From Methanoculleus methanifontis (GTDB lineage Archaea > Halobacteriota > Methanomicrobia > Methanomicrobiales > Methanoculleaceae), in contig NZ_VCYI01000002.1 in the NCBI RefSeq assembly GCF_030464365.1, positions 62,001 through 126,000 on the forward strand: DNA of 64,000 nt, read 5' to 3'. Numbering within the stretch: position 1 is the first letter of the stretch; each line of letters starts with the position of its first letter. Both the position numbers and the translations under genes were made by a program. Below are positions 1-7,534 of the stretch, one piece after another. The notes beneath the pieces are model-generated. The model was given only the letters and a program-made list of their open reading frames with translations, did not search any database and was not told the DNA's origin.

Positions 1-1
1 A

Positions 2-802
2 GGCGGACCGAAACGGATCATCTTCGCCTGTGCCGGCGCATCGAAGGCCGGACAGCTCACAAACGAGGCCGCTGTCCGGTTGACGAAGGAAGGATACGGG
101 AATATCGCCTGCACGGCCTCCCTCGCCGTCTCTACACCCTCGATCACGAAGAAGGTCGAGGCGGCGGACGAGGTGATCGTCATCGACGGCTGCCCGGTCG
201 GCTGCGCCCGGCGGATTGCCGGGCGGGCCGGGGTTGCGCCCGACCAGGAGATCGTGGTCACGGACCTCGGGATCGAGAAAGGCGGGGGCCTCGACCTCTC
301 CGAAGAGGACGTCGAGACGGTTGTCTCCGCCGCCTGGGAGGGACGGGGAAGAGAGAAGCAGGAGCAGAAGGCTGAGGACTCCGGTGGATGCGGCTGTGGT
401 TGCGGGGGCTCGATGGATACTCTCGTCATCGAATGGCGGCATATCGGGAGCGATATCGAGCATACCTGCGAGCGGTGCGGCGTGACCGGGAAGGCGGTGA
501 TGGACGTCGTCGAGCAGATCCGCCCCATCCTCGAGGAAGAAGGCATCGCGGTCCGGGTTGTCGAGACGGTTCTCGAGAACGAGGCGATAACGGAGTCGAA
601 CAGCATCCTCTTCAACGGCGTGGCGCTCGAGATCCTCATCGAAGGCATGGAGGTTACCAGCACGCCCTGCGCCTCCTGTGCCTGCATCACCGGGCAGGAC
701 GACGTCGAGTGTCGTGCGGTCGAGTATAACGGCGAGCGTTACGAGTCGATCCCGCCGGAGCTGATCGCCCGGGCGGCGCTGAAGGCGCTCGGGCTGGAGT
801 GA
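2..802 (+). CDS. DGC-domain / DUF2703 fusion protein (5' end outside window)
   Basis: The reading frame is open from the first bases of the window, so the true start lies upstream. The TTG at 80 is internal, because the frame before it reads as a normal DGC beginning (KRIIFACAGASKAGQ). The N-terminal half is a DGC putative zinc-binding domain with the family motif DGCPVGCARR. A Cys/Gly linker (GGCGCGCGG) leads into a DUF2703 domain with a CASCAC cluster near its end. DUF2703 could also be translated alone from the ATG at 413, which follows a GGGGG stretch. The DUF2703 half resembles the stand-alone protein at 5160-5552. Both families commonly occur near arsenic or thiol-metabolism genes, and the ArsC-like gene starts 4 bases downstream. 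A role in binding a soft metal or metalloid is inference. Confidence 0.8.
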   Translation, partial: GGPKRIIFACAGASKAGQLTNEAAVRLTKEGYGNIACTASLAVSTPSITKKVEAADEVIVIDGCPVGCARRIAGRAGVAPDQEIVVTDLGIEKGGGLDLSEEDVETVVSAAWEGRGREKQEQKAEDSGGCGCGCGGSMDTLVIEWRHIGSDIEHTCERCGVTGKAVMDVVEQIRPILEEEGIAVRVVETVLENEAITESNSILFNGVALEILIEGMEVTSTPCASCACITGQDDVECRAVEYNGERYESIPPELIARAALKALGLE

Positions 803-806
803 TACC

Positions 807-1214
807 ATGAGAAAGAAAGTCCTCTTCGTCTGCACCCATAATGCCGCCCGCTCGCAGATGGCGGAGGGCTACATGAACGCCCGCTACAGCGACCGTTACG
901 AGGCGTTCTCGGCCGGCACCGCGCCGGGGACCCTGAACCCCCATGCCGTCCGGGCGATGGCCGAGCTTGGGATCGACATCTCCGGCCACCGCTCAAAGGA
1001 CCTCGGCGAGTTCGACGAACAGGAGATGGACTTCCTTGTCGCCGTCTGCGAGGGCGGGATCCGCCCCTTCTTCCCCCGGGCGAAGGGGGAGATCCACCGG
1101 GAGTTTCCCGATCCGTTGAATCTCGCCGGCACCGGTGATGAGATCATGGCCGACGTCCGGCGGATCCGGGACGAGGTCACCATCCGGATCGATACGGCGT
1201 TCGGGGCGGTCTGA
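807..1214 (+). CDS. ArsC-like low-molecular-weight phosphatase-fold protein (arsenate reductase family)
   Basis: 135 residues, the usual length for the LMW-PTP type arsenate reductase family. The P-loop is intact: CTHNAARSQ near residue 9 supplies the nucleophilic Cys and the Arg. The second redox position holds a Cys (AVCEGG), but the third Cys of thioredoxin-coupled ArsC enzymes is replaced (IRPFFP where relatives have a Cys before the Pro). A classical three-cysteine relay is therefore incomplete, and the protein may use another thiol or act as a phosphatase. GGAGTGAT sits just before the ATG. The gene is sandwiched between two DGC-domain genes with almost no spacing, which indicates one operon. 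Confidence 0.85.
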   Translation: MRKKVLFVCTHNAARSQMAEGYMNARYSDRYEAFSAGTAPGTLNPHAVRAMAELGIDISGHRSKDLGEFDEQEMDFLVAVCEGGIRPFFPRAKGEIHREFPDPLNLAGTGDEIMADVRRIRDEVTIRIDTAFGAV

Positions 1215-1562
1215 ATGGCGTTCACCGTCATCACCTGTTCCGGGGTCTCGAATACCGGGAAACTGACGGCCCAGACCGGTGCGATGCTCCTCCGCTGCTC
1301 CTGCGGGATGATCGAGGCCTGTATCGCGGCAACCCGGCCGACGGCGTCTCTGGAGGCTTTCGTCCGGCACGCGGATCGCATCCTGGTGCTGGACGGGTGC
1401 GGCGATTGCTGCGGGAGGAAGAAGTTACAGGCGCTCGGGGTCGAGCCGCACCTGCACATCGTCGCGACCGACTGCGGCATCGCAAAGAACGGGATGGCCG
1501 AACCCCGGTTCGACGAGATCGAGCGCCTCTCGGCCGCCGTTATGGATGCGATCAGGGGATAA
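1215..1562 (+). CDS. DGC-domain putative zinc-binding protein
   Basis: The ATG directly follows the ArsC stop codon, so translation is probably coupled. 115 residues with a DGC core: CSGVSNTGKLTAQ at the N-terminus, RCSCG around residue 28, and the family motif DGCGDCCGRK around residue 60. The high Cys content suggests metal or thiol chemistry. The catalytic activity of DGC proteins is not established. It is shorter than the fusion protein at the window start and lacks a DUF2703 part. Confidence 0.8.
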   Translation: MAFTVITCSGVSNTGKLTAQTGAMLLRCSCGMIEACIAATRPTASLEAFVRHADRILVLDGCGDCCGRKKLQALGVEPHLHIVATDCGIAKNGMAEPRFDEIERLSAAVMDAIRG

Positions 1563-1720
1563 ATGCTGGCTCCAGACCTCTTTTGCTGGCAGGTTTCTGA
1601 CCGGCTCTTTCGCTCTCTATGCAAGATCGGGCAGGCTGCTTTCCCACCGGCGGCGATCACCTCCCCGGTGCCCACCCGAATGAATTATATCTCCGGTTGA
1701 ACAACAGGTCAGCGTCATTT

Positions 1721-1732
1721 CAAGATATCTTG
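1721..1732. promoter_or_regulatory. Perfect 12-base palindrome upstream of the ArsF/ArsG-like operon
   Basis: CAAGATATCTTG is a perfect palindrome about 30 bases before the ArsF-like start. It extends imperfectly as ATTnCAAGATATCTTGnAAT. Its position over the expected promoter and its symmetry fit an operator for a dimeric repressor, possibly ArsR-type. No ArsR gene is visible in the window, so the regulator is unknown. Confidence 0.5.
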
Positions 1733-1763
1733 TAATGATGTCCCGGCACCGGGGGTGTCCCTG

Positions 1764-2303
1764 ATGAGACGAACACACATGAGTAACTCCGAACCCGGGC
1801 GCACACAGGAACAGTTCCCCTGCAGCGCCCCCGCCCGGAAGATCCTGCCGATCGCTGCGCTGTCGGTCATCCTGGCGTTGACCGCCCTCTCTGCAGGATG
1901 CATGACAGCACCCGGCGGAGCGGATGCCGCATCAGTCTCGCCGCTCAACGGCACCGTCACGAAAGTCGAGGTCATCCACTTCACCGCGCCGAGCCAGTGC
2001 TACTCCTGCGTGGTGCTAGGCGACTACGCCGAGGAGACCGTGAAGACGCACTTCCCCGAAGAACTCGGCTCCGGGAAGGTGATCTTCGACCACATCGATA
2101 TCGCCGACCCGGGAAAGAAGGAGATCGTCGAGCGCTATGGTGCGACCGGCTCGTCGCTCTGGCTCGGCACCTACGACGACCAGGGTGGATTCTACAAAGA
2201 AGAGGATACCCGGGTCTGGTACAGACTCAACGATAAACCCGGATTCATGCAGTACCTCAATGCGCTGATCGAGATGCGCCTTGCAGGGGACTTCTCGCAA
2301 TGA
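1764..2303 (+). CDS. ArsF-like secreted thioredoxin-fold protein
   Basis: About 179 residues. A charged N-terminus is followed by a hydrophobic segment ending in LSAGC, which suggests a membrane-anchored lipoprotein. The body has a thioredoxin-like motif QCYSC in the position of a CxxC and resembles the ArsF family described next to ArsG-type arsenical transporters. A GTG at 1755 is in frame, but the ATG at 1764 is better placed: GGGGGTG lies 6 bases before it. The gene overlaps the downstream permease by 4 bases (ATGA). A thiol-redox partner role for the permease is inferred from this pairing. Confidence 0.7.
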   Translation: MRRTHMSNSEPGRTQEQFPCSAPARKILPIAALSVILALTALSAGCMTAPGGADAASVSPLNGTVTKVEVIHFTAPSQCYSCVVLGDYAEETVKTHFPEELGSGKVIFDHIDIADPGKKEIVERYGATGSSLWLGTYDDQGGFYKEEDTRVWYRLNDKPGFMQYLNALIEMRLAGDFSQ

Positions 2304-3016
2304 GCCTGATGGGGTTCATGGAGACGATGGGGACGAGCAGCGTTCCTCTCGTCGCCGCGTTCTTCATCGGGCTGATGATGGCCCTCTCGCCCTGCCCGCT
2401 CGCGACGAACATTGCCGCGATCGGTTATCTCTCCCGCCGGATAGGGAGCCCGGGGCAGACCCTCCTCGCCGGGTCGCTCTACAGCGCGGGGAGGATGGTC
2501 GTCTACGTCGGGCTCGCGGCGTTGATCGTCATCTTCGGCCTCTCCGTCCAAGGGATCTCGCTCTTCCTCCAGTCCTGGGGGGAGATGCTGGTCGGCCCAC
2601 TGCTGATCGCCATCGGGGTCGTGATGCTCGATCTCGTCCCGCTCCCCTCATGGGGCGGCGGCAGCAGGCGGTTTGCCGCGTTCAAGGAGCGGATCGCCGA
2701 CCGGGGGCTCGCAGGGAGTTTCATCCTCGGCGTGCTCTTCGCACTGACCTTCTGCCCGTTCTCGGCGGTTCTCTTCTTTGCGATGCTGGTCCCGCTGGCG
2801 CTCCGAACCTCCGACCCACTCGGGGTGCCGGCGGTCTTTGCCGTCGCGACCGCTCTGCCGGTGATCGCGTTCTCGCTGATCATGGTGACCGGGATCGCGA
2901 AGGTGGGGAATGCGATGAAGGCGGCGGAGACGTTCGAGTACTGGACGCGGCGCATCGTCGGGGTGCTCTTCATCGGGATCGGGGCCTATCTTCTCGTGGC
3001 AATGCTGGTCGCGTGA
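2300..3016 (+). CDS. ArsG-like permease (CcdA/DsbD-type membrane fold)
   Basis: 238 residues with about six hydrophobic segments and the LSPCPLATN motif in the first one, typical of the cytochrome c biogenesis transmembrane (DsbD/CcdA) superfamily. A second FCPFSAV motif lies near residue 150. Cys-Pro pairs in these positions carry electrons across the membrane in CcdA relatives. Members next to ArsF are annotated as ArsG-type aromatic arsenical efflux permeases. Whether this one moves an arsenical or transfers reducing power is open. Start and stop overlap both neighbours (ATGA, GTGA), so the three genes form one unit. Confidence 0.75.
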   Translation: MSLMGFMETMGTSSVPLVAAFFIGLMMALSPCPLATNIAAIGYLSRRIGSPGQTLLAGSLYSAGRMVVYVGLAALIVIFGLSVQGISLFLQSWGEMLVGPLLIAIGVVMLDLVPLPSWGGGSRRFAAFKERIADRGLAGSFILGVLFALTFCPFSAVLFFAMLVPLALRTSDPLGVPAVFAVATALPVIAFSLIMVTGIAKVGNAMKAAETFEYWTRRIVGVLFIGIGAYLLVAMLVA

Positions 3017-3144
3017 CAGGCGGGAGCGAGAAAAAAGACGAAGGATGCACCGGCTCAGGAGTAAAGAAACTCTTTTCTTCCGGCTGCGGTTGCGGAACAT
3101 GGATCGTCCCGAAGACGGAAGTATCCGAGCCGAAAGAGGAGTAG
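3013..3144 (+). CDS. Small Cys-rich peptide
   Basis: A 43-residue reading frame beginning with GTG, whose GTGA overlaps the permease stop codon, the same coupling style as elsewhere in this operon. It has a Lys/Glu-rich start, one Cys early on (EGCTGSG), then SGCGCGTW and an acidic tail. Three closely spaced Cys resemble the Cys/Gly linker of the DGC-DUF2703 fusion. It may carry a metal or metalloid to the permease. I recognise no family, and the coding call rests on coupling and composition. Confidence 0.5.
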   Translation: MTGGSEKKDEGCTGSGVKKLFSSGCGCGTWIVPKTEVSEPKEE

Positions 3145-3303
3145 ACGGGTAGTGCGGGGTCGAGGGCACATCCCTCCTCTCCGCAGTCTTTGAGCGGAAG
3201 ACCGTGCGAACGCTGGCGGCCTCAGTGGGCCGGAATACCCTGACAGTTCCATGGCATCACCTACGGCCCGTATTCGCCTGATAACGTGTGTTTTTATATT
3301 TCA

Positions 3304-3313
3304 ACTCTAGAGT
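3304..3313. promoter_or_regulatory. Promoter region with 10-base palindrome before the ABC exporter
   Basis: A TTTTTATATTT stretch around 3289-3299 looks like an archaeal TATA box. It is followed at once by the perfect palindrome ACTCTAGAGT. The arrangement suggests a repressor site over the transcription start of the ABC genes that begin at 3425. Confidence 0.4.
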
Positions 3314-3424
3314 ATTCTCCAGGTTGGGTCCCGCCGTGACCGGGGAGATCGTTAACGAAATACTGAGCTGCGCACAGACGTCCGCGTCTTTCGCCGGCGG
3401 CCGGGCTGGTCGGGAGGAGATGGC

Positions 3425-4354
3425 ATGCCGAACGTGATCGAGGCCGCCGCCCTCACGAAGACTTTCGGCGCCGTCACCGCCGTGGACCGCGTCTCGTTCG
3501 AGGTTCGGCGGGGCGAGATCTTCGGGTTCCTCGGGCCGAACGGCGCCGGGAAGACCACCACCACGCGGATGCTCACCGGCGTCGTCCCGATGGACGGCGG
3601 GAGCGTGAGGATCTTCGGCCACGATATCCTGAAGGAACCGGTCCAGGCGAAGCAGCGGTTCGGCGTCGTGCCCGAGACCTCGAACGCCTATGTCGAGCTC
3701 ACCGCGTGGCAGAACCTCATGCTGATGGGCGACCTCTACGGGCTCGACCGCGCCCACTCGGAGCGGCGTTCCCGCGACCTCCTCGAGACCCTCGGTCTCT
3801 ACGGGAGGAAGGACCAGAAGGTGCAGGGCTACTCGAAGGGGATGAAACAGCGGCTTATCCTCGCCATGGCACTCCTCCACGAGCCCGAACTCCTCTTCCT
3901 CGACGAACCGACGAGCGGGCTTGACGTGCAGAGCACGCAGATGATCCTCGTTCTCCTGCGCGACCTGAACACGGACGGAACCACCATCTTCCTCACCACC
4001 CACAACATGGAGGAGGCGAACCGGCTCTGTGACCGCATAGGCATCATCCGGGCCGGCAAGATCGTCGCGATCGATGCTCCCGAGAGGCTGAAGACGGCGA
4101 TCGACCGCATGCACCGGCTTGAGGTGAGCTTCGACCGGCCGGTCTTGGCCGACGCCCTCGTGGGACTTGACGGCGTGGCCGAAGCGTACCGGACGGGGGA
4201 CAAGTGGCAGATCGTTACGGAGGATCCGGATCTCGTCATCCGGTCGCTCGTGGCCTTCAGCGGCGATTGCGGTGCGGCGATCCTCACCTTAAATACCCTC
4301 GCCCCGTCGCTCGACGAGGTCTTCCTGCGGCTGACCGGGGAGGAGCAACCGTGA
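3425..4354 (+). CDS. ABC exporter ATP-binding protein (DrrA/CcmA type)
   Basis: 309 residues. Walker A is GPNGAGKTTT (about residue 38), the signature is YSKGMKQRL (a variant of LSGGQ), Walker B is LLFLDEPTSGLD and the switch His is in TTHNME. The C-terminal 80 residues form the DUF4162-like extension usual in DrrA-type ATPases. It pairs with the membrane gene immediately downstream, overlapping by GTGA. The pair would form a two-component exporter. The substrate is unknown; the thiol/metalloid neighbourhood hints at detoxification. Confidence 0.9.
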   Translation: MPNVIEAAALTKTFGAVTAVDRVSFEVRRGEIFGFLGPNGAGKTTTTRMLTGVVPMDGGSVRIFGHDILKEPVQAKQRFGVVPETSNAYVELTAWQNLMLMGDLYGLDRAHSERRSRDLLETLGLYGRKDQKVQGYSKGMKQRLILAMALLHEPELLFLDEPTSGLDVQSTQMILVLLRDLNTDGTTIFLTTHNMEEANRLCDRIGIIRAGKIVAIDAPERLKTAIDRMHRLEVSFDRPVLADALVGLDGVAEAYRTGDKWQIVTEDPDLVIRSLVAFSGDCGAAILTLNTLAPSLDEVFLRLTGEEQP

Positions 4355-5106
4355 ACCCGGCGGCATACCGGGAACAGGCACGGCGGGCGTGGGCGATTGC
4401 GAGGAAGGACATCCGCGTCTACTACCTCAAGGGCCCGGTGCTCATCTTCGGGATCTTCATGCCGGTCTTCCTCTTCCTCGCCTTCTTCCTGGGCGGCCGG
4501 GACCTCCCGCTCGCGTTCCTCCTCTCCGGGCTCGTAGGAATGACCCTCTTCTTCACCGCGACCGCCGTCTCGCCGGCGATCTTCCCCTGGGAAGGGCAGG
4601 CAAGGACGCTCGAACGCCTTGCCACCTGCCCCGTCACCATCGAGGCGATCGTCCTCGGGGACATGATTGCCTCCGTCCTCTTCGGCATCGGGGTCACGGC
4701 GGTCACCATCCTCCTCGCGCTCGGGCTCGGCCTGCCCCTCCTGCACGGCATCGTGCTCGGTCTGGCAATCCCCATCGCCGCGTGTTGCTTCTCGGCAATC
4801 GGCGTCCTCCTTGCCGTCCCCCCGACGAACGTGCCCTCGAACATCATGATGCTCTCCACTCTCCTGAAGTTCCCGCTCGTCTTCATATCCGGTATCTTCG
4901 TCCCCCTGGAGCAGATGCCGGCGTGGGGGCTCATGCTTGCGGCCTGCTCGCCGCTCACCTACTTCACGGACGTCGTCCGCTACGCTTTCTCCGGCGCACA
5001 CCACTTCCCGGTGGTGGTCGATATTGCGGCGCTCACGCTCTTTGCCCTGGTCTTCACCGCCGCCGCGATGTACCTGCACAGGCGGAGCATGCCGCGGAGG
5101 ATCTGA
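4351..5106 (+). CDS. ABC-2 type exporter permease
   Basis: 251 residues with about six membrane spans after a basic N-terminus, in the order and length typical of ABC-2 (DrrB-like) permeases. The GTG start overlaps the ATPase stop and is preceded by AGGAG. The last loop before the final span carries the usual polar stretch (LTYFTDVVRYAFSG). It works with the upstream ATPase as a homodimeric exporter. The DUF2703 gene follows 53 bases downstream, which suggests shared transcription. Confidence 0.88.
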   Translation: MNPAAYREQARRAWAIARKDIRVYYLKGPVLIFGIFMPVFLFLAFFLGGRDLPLAFLLSGLVGMTLFFTATAVSPAIFPWEGQARTLERLATCPVTIEAIVLGDMIASVLFGIGVTAVTILLALGLGLPLLHGIVLGLAIPIAACCFSAIGVLLAVPPTNVPSNIMMLSTLLKFPLVFISGIFVPLEQMPAWGLMLAACSPLTYFTDVVRYAFSGAHHFPVVVDIAALTLFALVFTAAAMYLHRRSMPRRI

Positions 5107-5159
5107 TCCGGTGCAGCGACAGGAAGATGTCGGGTCGGTGCCAATAGTGGAGGTGCACC

Positions 5160-5552
5160 ATGAAGAAGGAACTCGTCATCGAATGGAAGCACGCCGAAGG
5201 GAACGTCGAAAAGACCCCTGAAGAGTTCGAGGAGACCGGGATGACGCTCGCGGCCGTTCTCGCGGAAATCCGCATGCTCCTCGAGATGGAGGGAGTCGGC
5301 GTCCGGCTGATCGAGACGGTCCTCCCCGACGATGCCGCCGCAGAGTCGGAGTCCCTCCTCTTCAACGGGATCCCGGTCGAAGAACTCCTCGAAGGGGTCG
5401 AGGTGACCGCGACGGCCTGTGCCTGCGCATCCTGCGACTCCTGCGGGGGAGACGCGGAGTGCCGGACGCTCCGCTACAACGGCGAGGAGTACGAGGCGAT
5501 CCCGCCGGAACTGATCGGGCGGGCCGCCGCAAAAGCGCTTGAGGTGGAGTGA
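5160..5552 (+). CDS. DUF2703 protein
   Basis: 130 residues, with a perfect GGAGGTG ribosome binding site 4 bases before the ATG. The whole protein matches the C-terminal half of the fusion protein at the window start: LVIEWKHAEG at the beginning, LIETVL in the middle, SLLFNG, and a Cys cluster ACACASCDSC before PPELIGRAA at the end. The Cys cluster (five Cys in about ten residues) suggests metal or metalloid binding. Function is not established for this family. Confidence 0.8.
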   Translation: MKKELVIEWKHAEGNVEKTPEEFEETGMTLAAVLAEIRMLLEMEGVGVRLIETVLPDDAAAESESLLFNGIPVEELLEGVEVTATACACASCDSCGGDAECRTLRYNGEEYEAIPPELIGRAAAKALEVE

Positions 5553-5695
5553 GGCGGGGCGGTCGGGCCGCCGTCGCCGGTTCCCTCTCATGCCGGGAGC
5601 CGGAGGTTTCCCGAACGCCGGAGTACACGGGGCCGGTTCCCGTAGCGGGGCGGGGGAGACTTTTTCAATCTGTTTTCAATGTATTGTACTTAACA

Positions 5696-5710
5696 TTAAC
5701 ATAAAGTTAA
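5696..5710. promoter_or_regulatory. AT-rich inverted repeat before substrate-binding protein 1
   Basis: TTAAC-ATAAA-GTTAA lies in an AT-rich promoter region about 90 bases before the GTG start, in an otherwise GC-rich sequence. Comparable TTWAC/GTWAA pairs precede the other transcription units of this locus, which suggests a common metal-responsive regulator. The spacer length differs between sites. Confidence 0.4.
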
Positions 5711-5800
5711 ATGACTATTTTTAATAAGGGCCGCGTTCCAACCACGATACCGTAAGCCTCCGATACCTCCCCGGAGCGTACCGGAGAGGACCGAACGGAC

Positions 5801-6883
5801 GTGGTAGTCATTACAAGACGTTGTCATCTTCTGCTCACCCTCCTCTGCATCTGCGGGGTGCTCCTCTGCACCTCCGCCGCCTGCACGACCGTCCGGGGGA
5901 CGGATTCCCCTGCGGAAAGCCGCACGATCACCGATATGGCGGGCCGGACCGTCGCCGTCCCGTCGGAGATCGAGAGCATCGCCTGCACCTCGCCGCCGTC
6001 GACGATGCTCGTTTACATGGTCGCGCCCGACCGGCTTGCGGGCTGGAACTTCGCGCCCGAAGAGGGCTACATCCCCGAGCGGTACATGGCACTCCCGGTC
6101 GTCGGGGGCTGGTTCGGGAAAGAGACCGGCAACTACGAGACCTTCATCTCGATGCACCCCGACATCGTCGTCGAGGGCTACACCACCGGCGGTGGGGCGG
6201 CGCACGTCACCGTCGCGGAGCGACAGCAGAAGATGGGTTCCATCCCGGTCGTCGCCGTCGAGGACACCACCAACGCCACCCGCTACTCGGGTCCCATCAG
6301 GTTCATGGGCGGCCTCCTCGGGGAAGAGGAGCAGGCCGAAGCGATGATCGCCTTCTACGAGGGCGTGCTCGCCACGGTGACGGAGCGGGTGGCCTCGATC
6401 CCCGACGACGAGCGGGTGGGGGTCTACTATGCCGAGGGGCCGAAAGGGCTCATGACCGACCCCTCGGGTTCGCCCCATGCCGAACTCATCGACCTCTGTG
6501 GCGGGAGGAACGTCGCCGAATGCGCGATTACGCCGGGAATGGGGATGACGGAGGTCTCGATGGAGCAGGTCATCGCCTGGAACCCGGACGTCGTTCTGGT
6601 CCACGACCCGGGATTCTACGCCACGGTCCGGACCGACCCTCTCTGGCAGGAGATCACCGCCGTGAAGACGGGCCGGGTCTACCTCATCCCGCAGACGGCG
6701 TTCTGCTGGTTCGACCGTCCGCCCGGGATCAACCGGATCGTCGGGATCCCCTGGACCGCCAAAGTCCTGTATCCGGACCTCTTCGCAGATATGGATCTCG
6801 AATCCCTCGTCCGTGAGTACCACGAGACCTTCATTCACGTATCGCTTTCCGACGACCGGATCCGGGAGATCCTGAACCCCTGA
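5801..6883 (+). CDS. Iron-complex/corrinoid-type ABC transporter substrate-binding protein 1
   Basis: 360 residues with a signal sequence ending in a likely lipobox (TSAAC), placing it on the outer face of the membrane. The fold signals are those of TroA/BtuF-like proteins: TDMAGRTVAVP at the first strand, then a hinge helix, VSMEQVIAWNPDVVLVHD, and the late WFDRPPG motif shared with the two other binding proteins here. GGAGAGGA lies upstream of the GTG start. No permease follows. It probably feeds the FecCD permease at 10098-11285. The ligand is unknown; a chelated metal or corrinoid is the family norm. Confidence 0.85.
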   Translation: MVVITRRCHLLLTLLCICGVLLCTSAACTTVRGTDSPAESRTITDMAGRTVAVPSEIESIACTSPPSTMLVYMVAPDRLAGWNFAPEEGYIPERYMALPVVGGWFGKETGNYETFISMHPDIVVEGYTTGGGAAHVTVAERQQKMGSIPVVAVEDTTNATRYSGPIRFMGGLLGEEEQAEAMIAFYEGVLATVTERVASIPDDERVGVYYAEGPKGLMTDPSGSPHAELIDLCGGRNVAECAITPGMGMTEVSMEQVIAWNPDVVLVHDPGFYATVRTDPLWQEITAVKTGRVYLIPQTAFCWFDRPPGINRIVGIPWTAKVLYPDLFADMDLESLVREYHETFIHVSLSDDRIREILNP

Positions 6884-6890
6884 GGTCAAG

Positions 6891-7532
6891 ATGGGATACG
6901 TACCAGGCAGATTCGACCGCGACGGGGCGGAGGATATGGACCGGATTGCAAAGACGATCTTCGCCCCGATCTATCCGGTGATTGCGCAGCAGATAATCGA
7001 GCGGTGCGGGATCTCCCGCGGCAGGTGCCTTGATATCGGCAGCGGCCCCGGCTCGCTCGGGATCGCCCTTGCGCAGGCGAGCGCGTTAGCGGTCACGCTC
7101 CTCGACTCCTCCCCGGAGATGATCGCCATTGCCGGAGGGAACGTCCGGGAGGCCGGGCTTTCGGGGCGCGTCGCGCTTCTATCGGGCGACGTTCACGACA
7201 TCCCGCTTCCCGATAGGTCCGTCGATCTCGCGGTCAGCCGCGGTTCGCTCTTCTTCTGGGAGGATCTCCCCCGTGCGTTCTCCGAGATCCACCGGGTTCT
7301 CGCACCGGGCGGGACGGCCTACGTCGGGGGCGGGTTCGGTACGGCCGAACTCCGGGACACCATCGCAGCCACGATGGAGAGGGCGAACCCGGACTGGAGG
7401 AGTTTCCGGGACAGGAACCTCGGCGCGGATAACCGGGAGCGGGTCGCCGGGATCCTCGAGAACCTCGGGTTCCGTCACCGGCTCGTCAGCGACGACTCGG
7501 GGTTCTGGGTTGTGATGGAGAAGGAGGGTTGA
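6891..7532 (+). CDS. Class I SAM-dependent methyltransferase
   Basis: 213 residues. SAM-binding motif I is LDIGSGPGSLG (about residue 45), followed by the acidic post-I position in LLDSSPEM and the motif DLAVSRGSLFFWED. The gene starts 7 bases after binding protein 1 and is followed directly by the radical SAM gene, so the three are one operon. Its small-molecule substrate cannot be read from the sequence. In this context it may act on the imported chelate or its ligand. Confidence 0.85.
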   Translation: MGYVPGRFDRDGAEDMDRIAKTIFAPIYPVIAQQIIERCGISRGRCLDIGSGPGSLGIALAQASALAVTLLDSSPEMIAIAGGNVREAGLSGRVALLSGDVHDIPLPDRSVDLAVSRGSLFFWEDLPRAFSEIHRVLAPGGTAYVGGGFGTAELRDTIAATMERANPDWRSFRDRNLGADNRERVAGILENLGFRHRLVSDDSGFWVVMEKEG

Positions 7533-7534
7533 GC

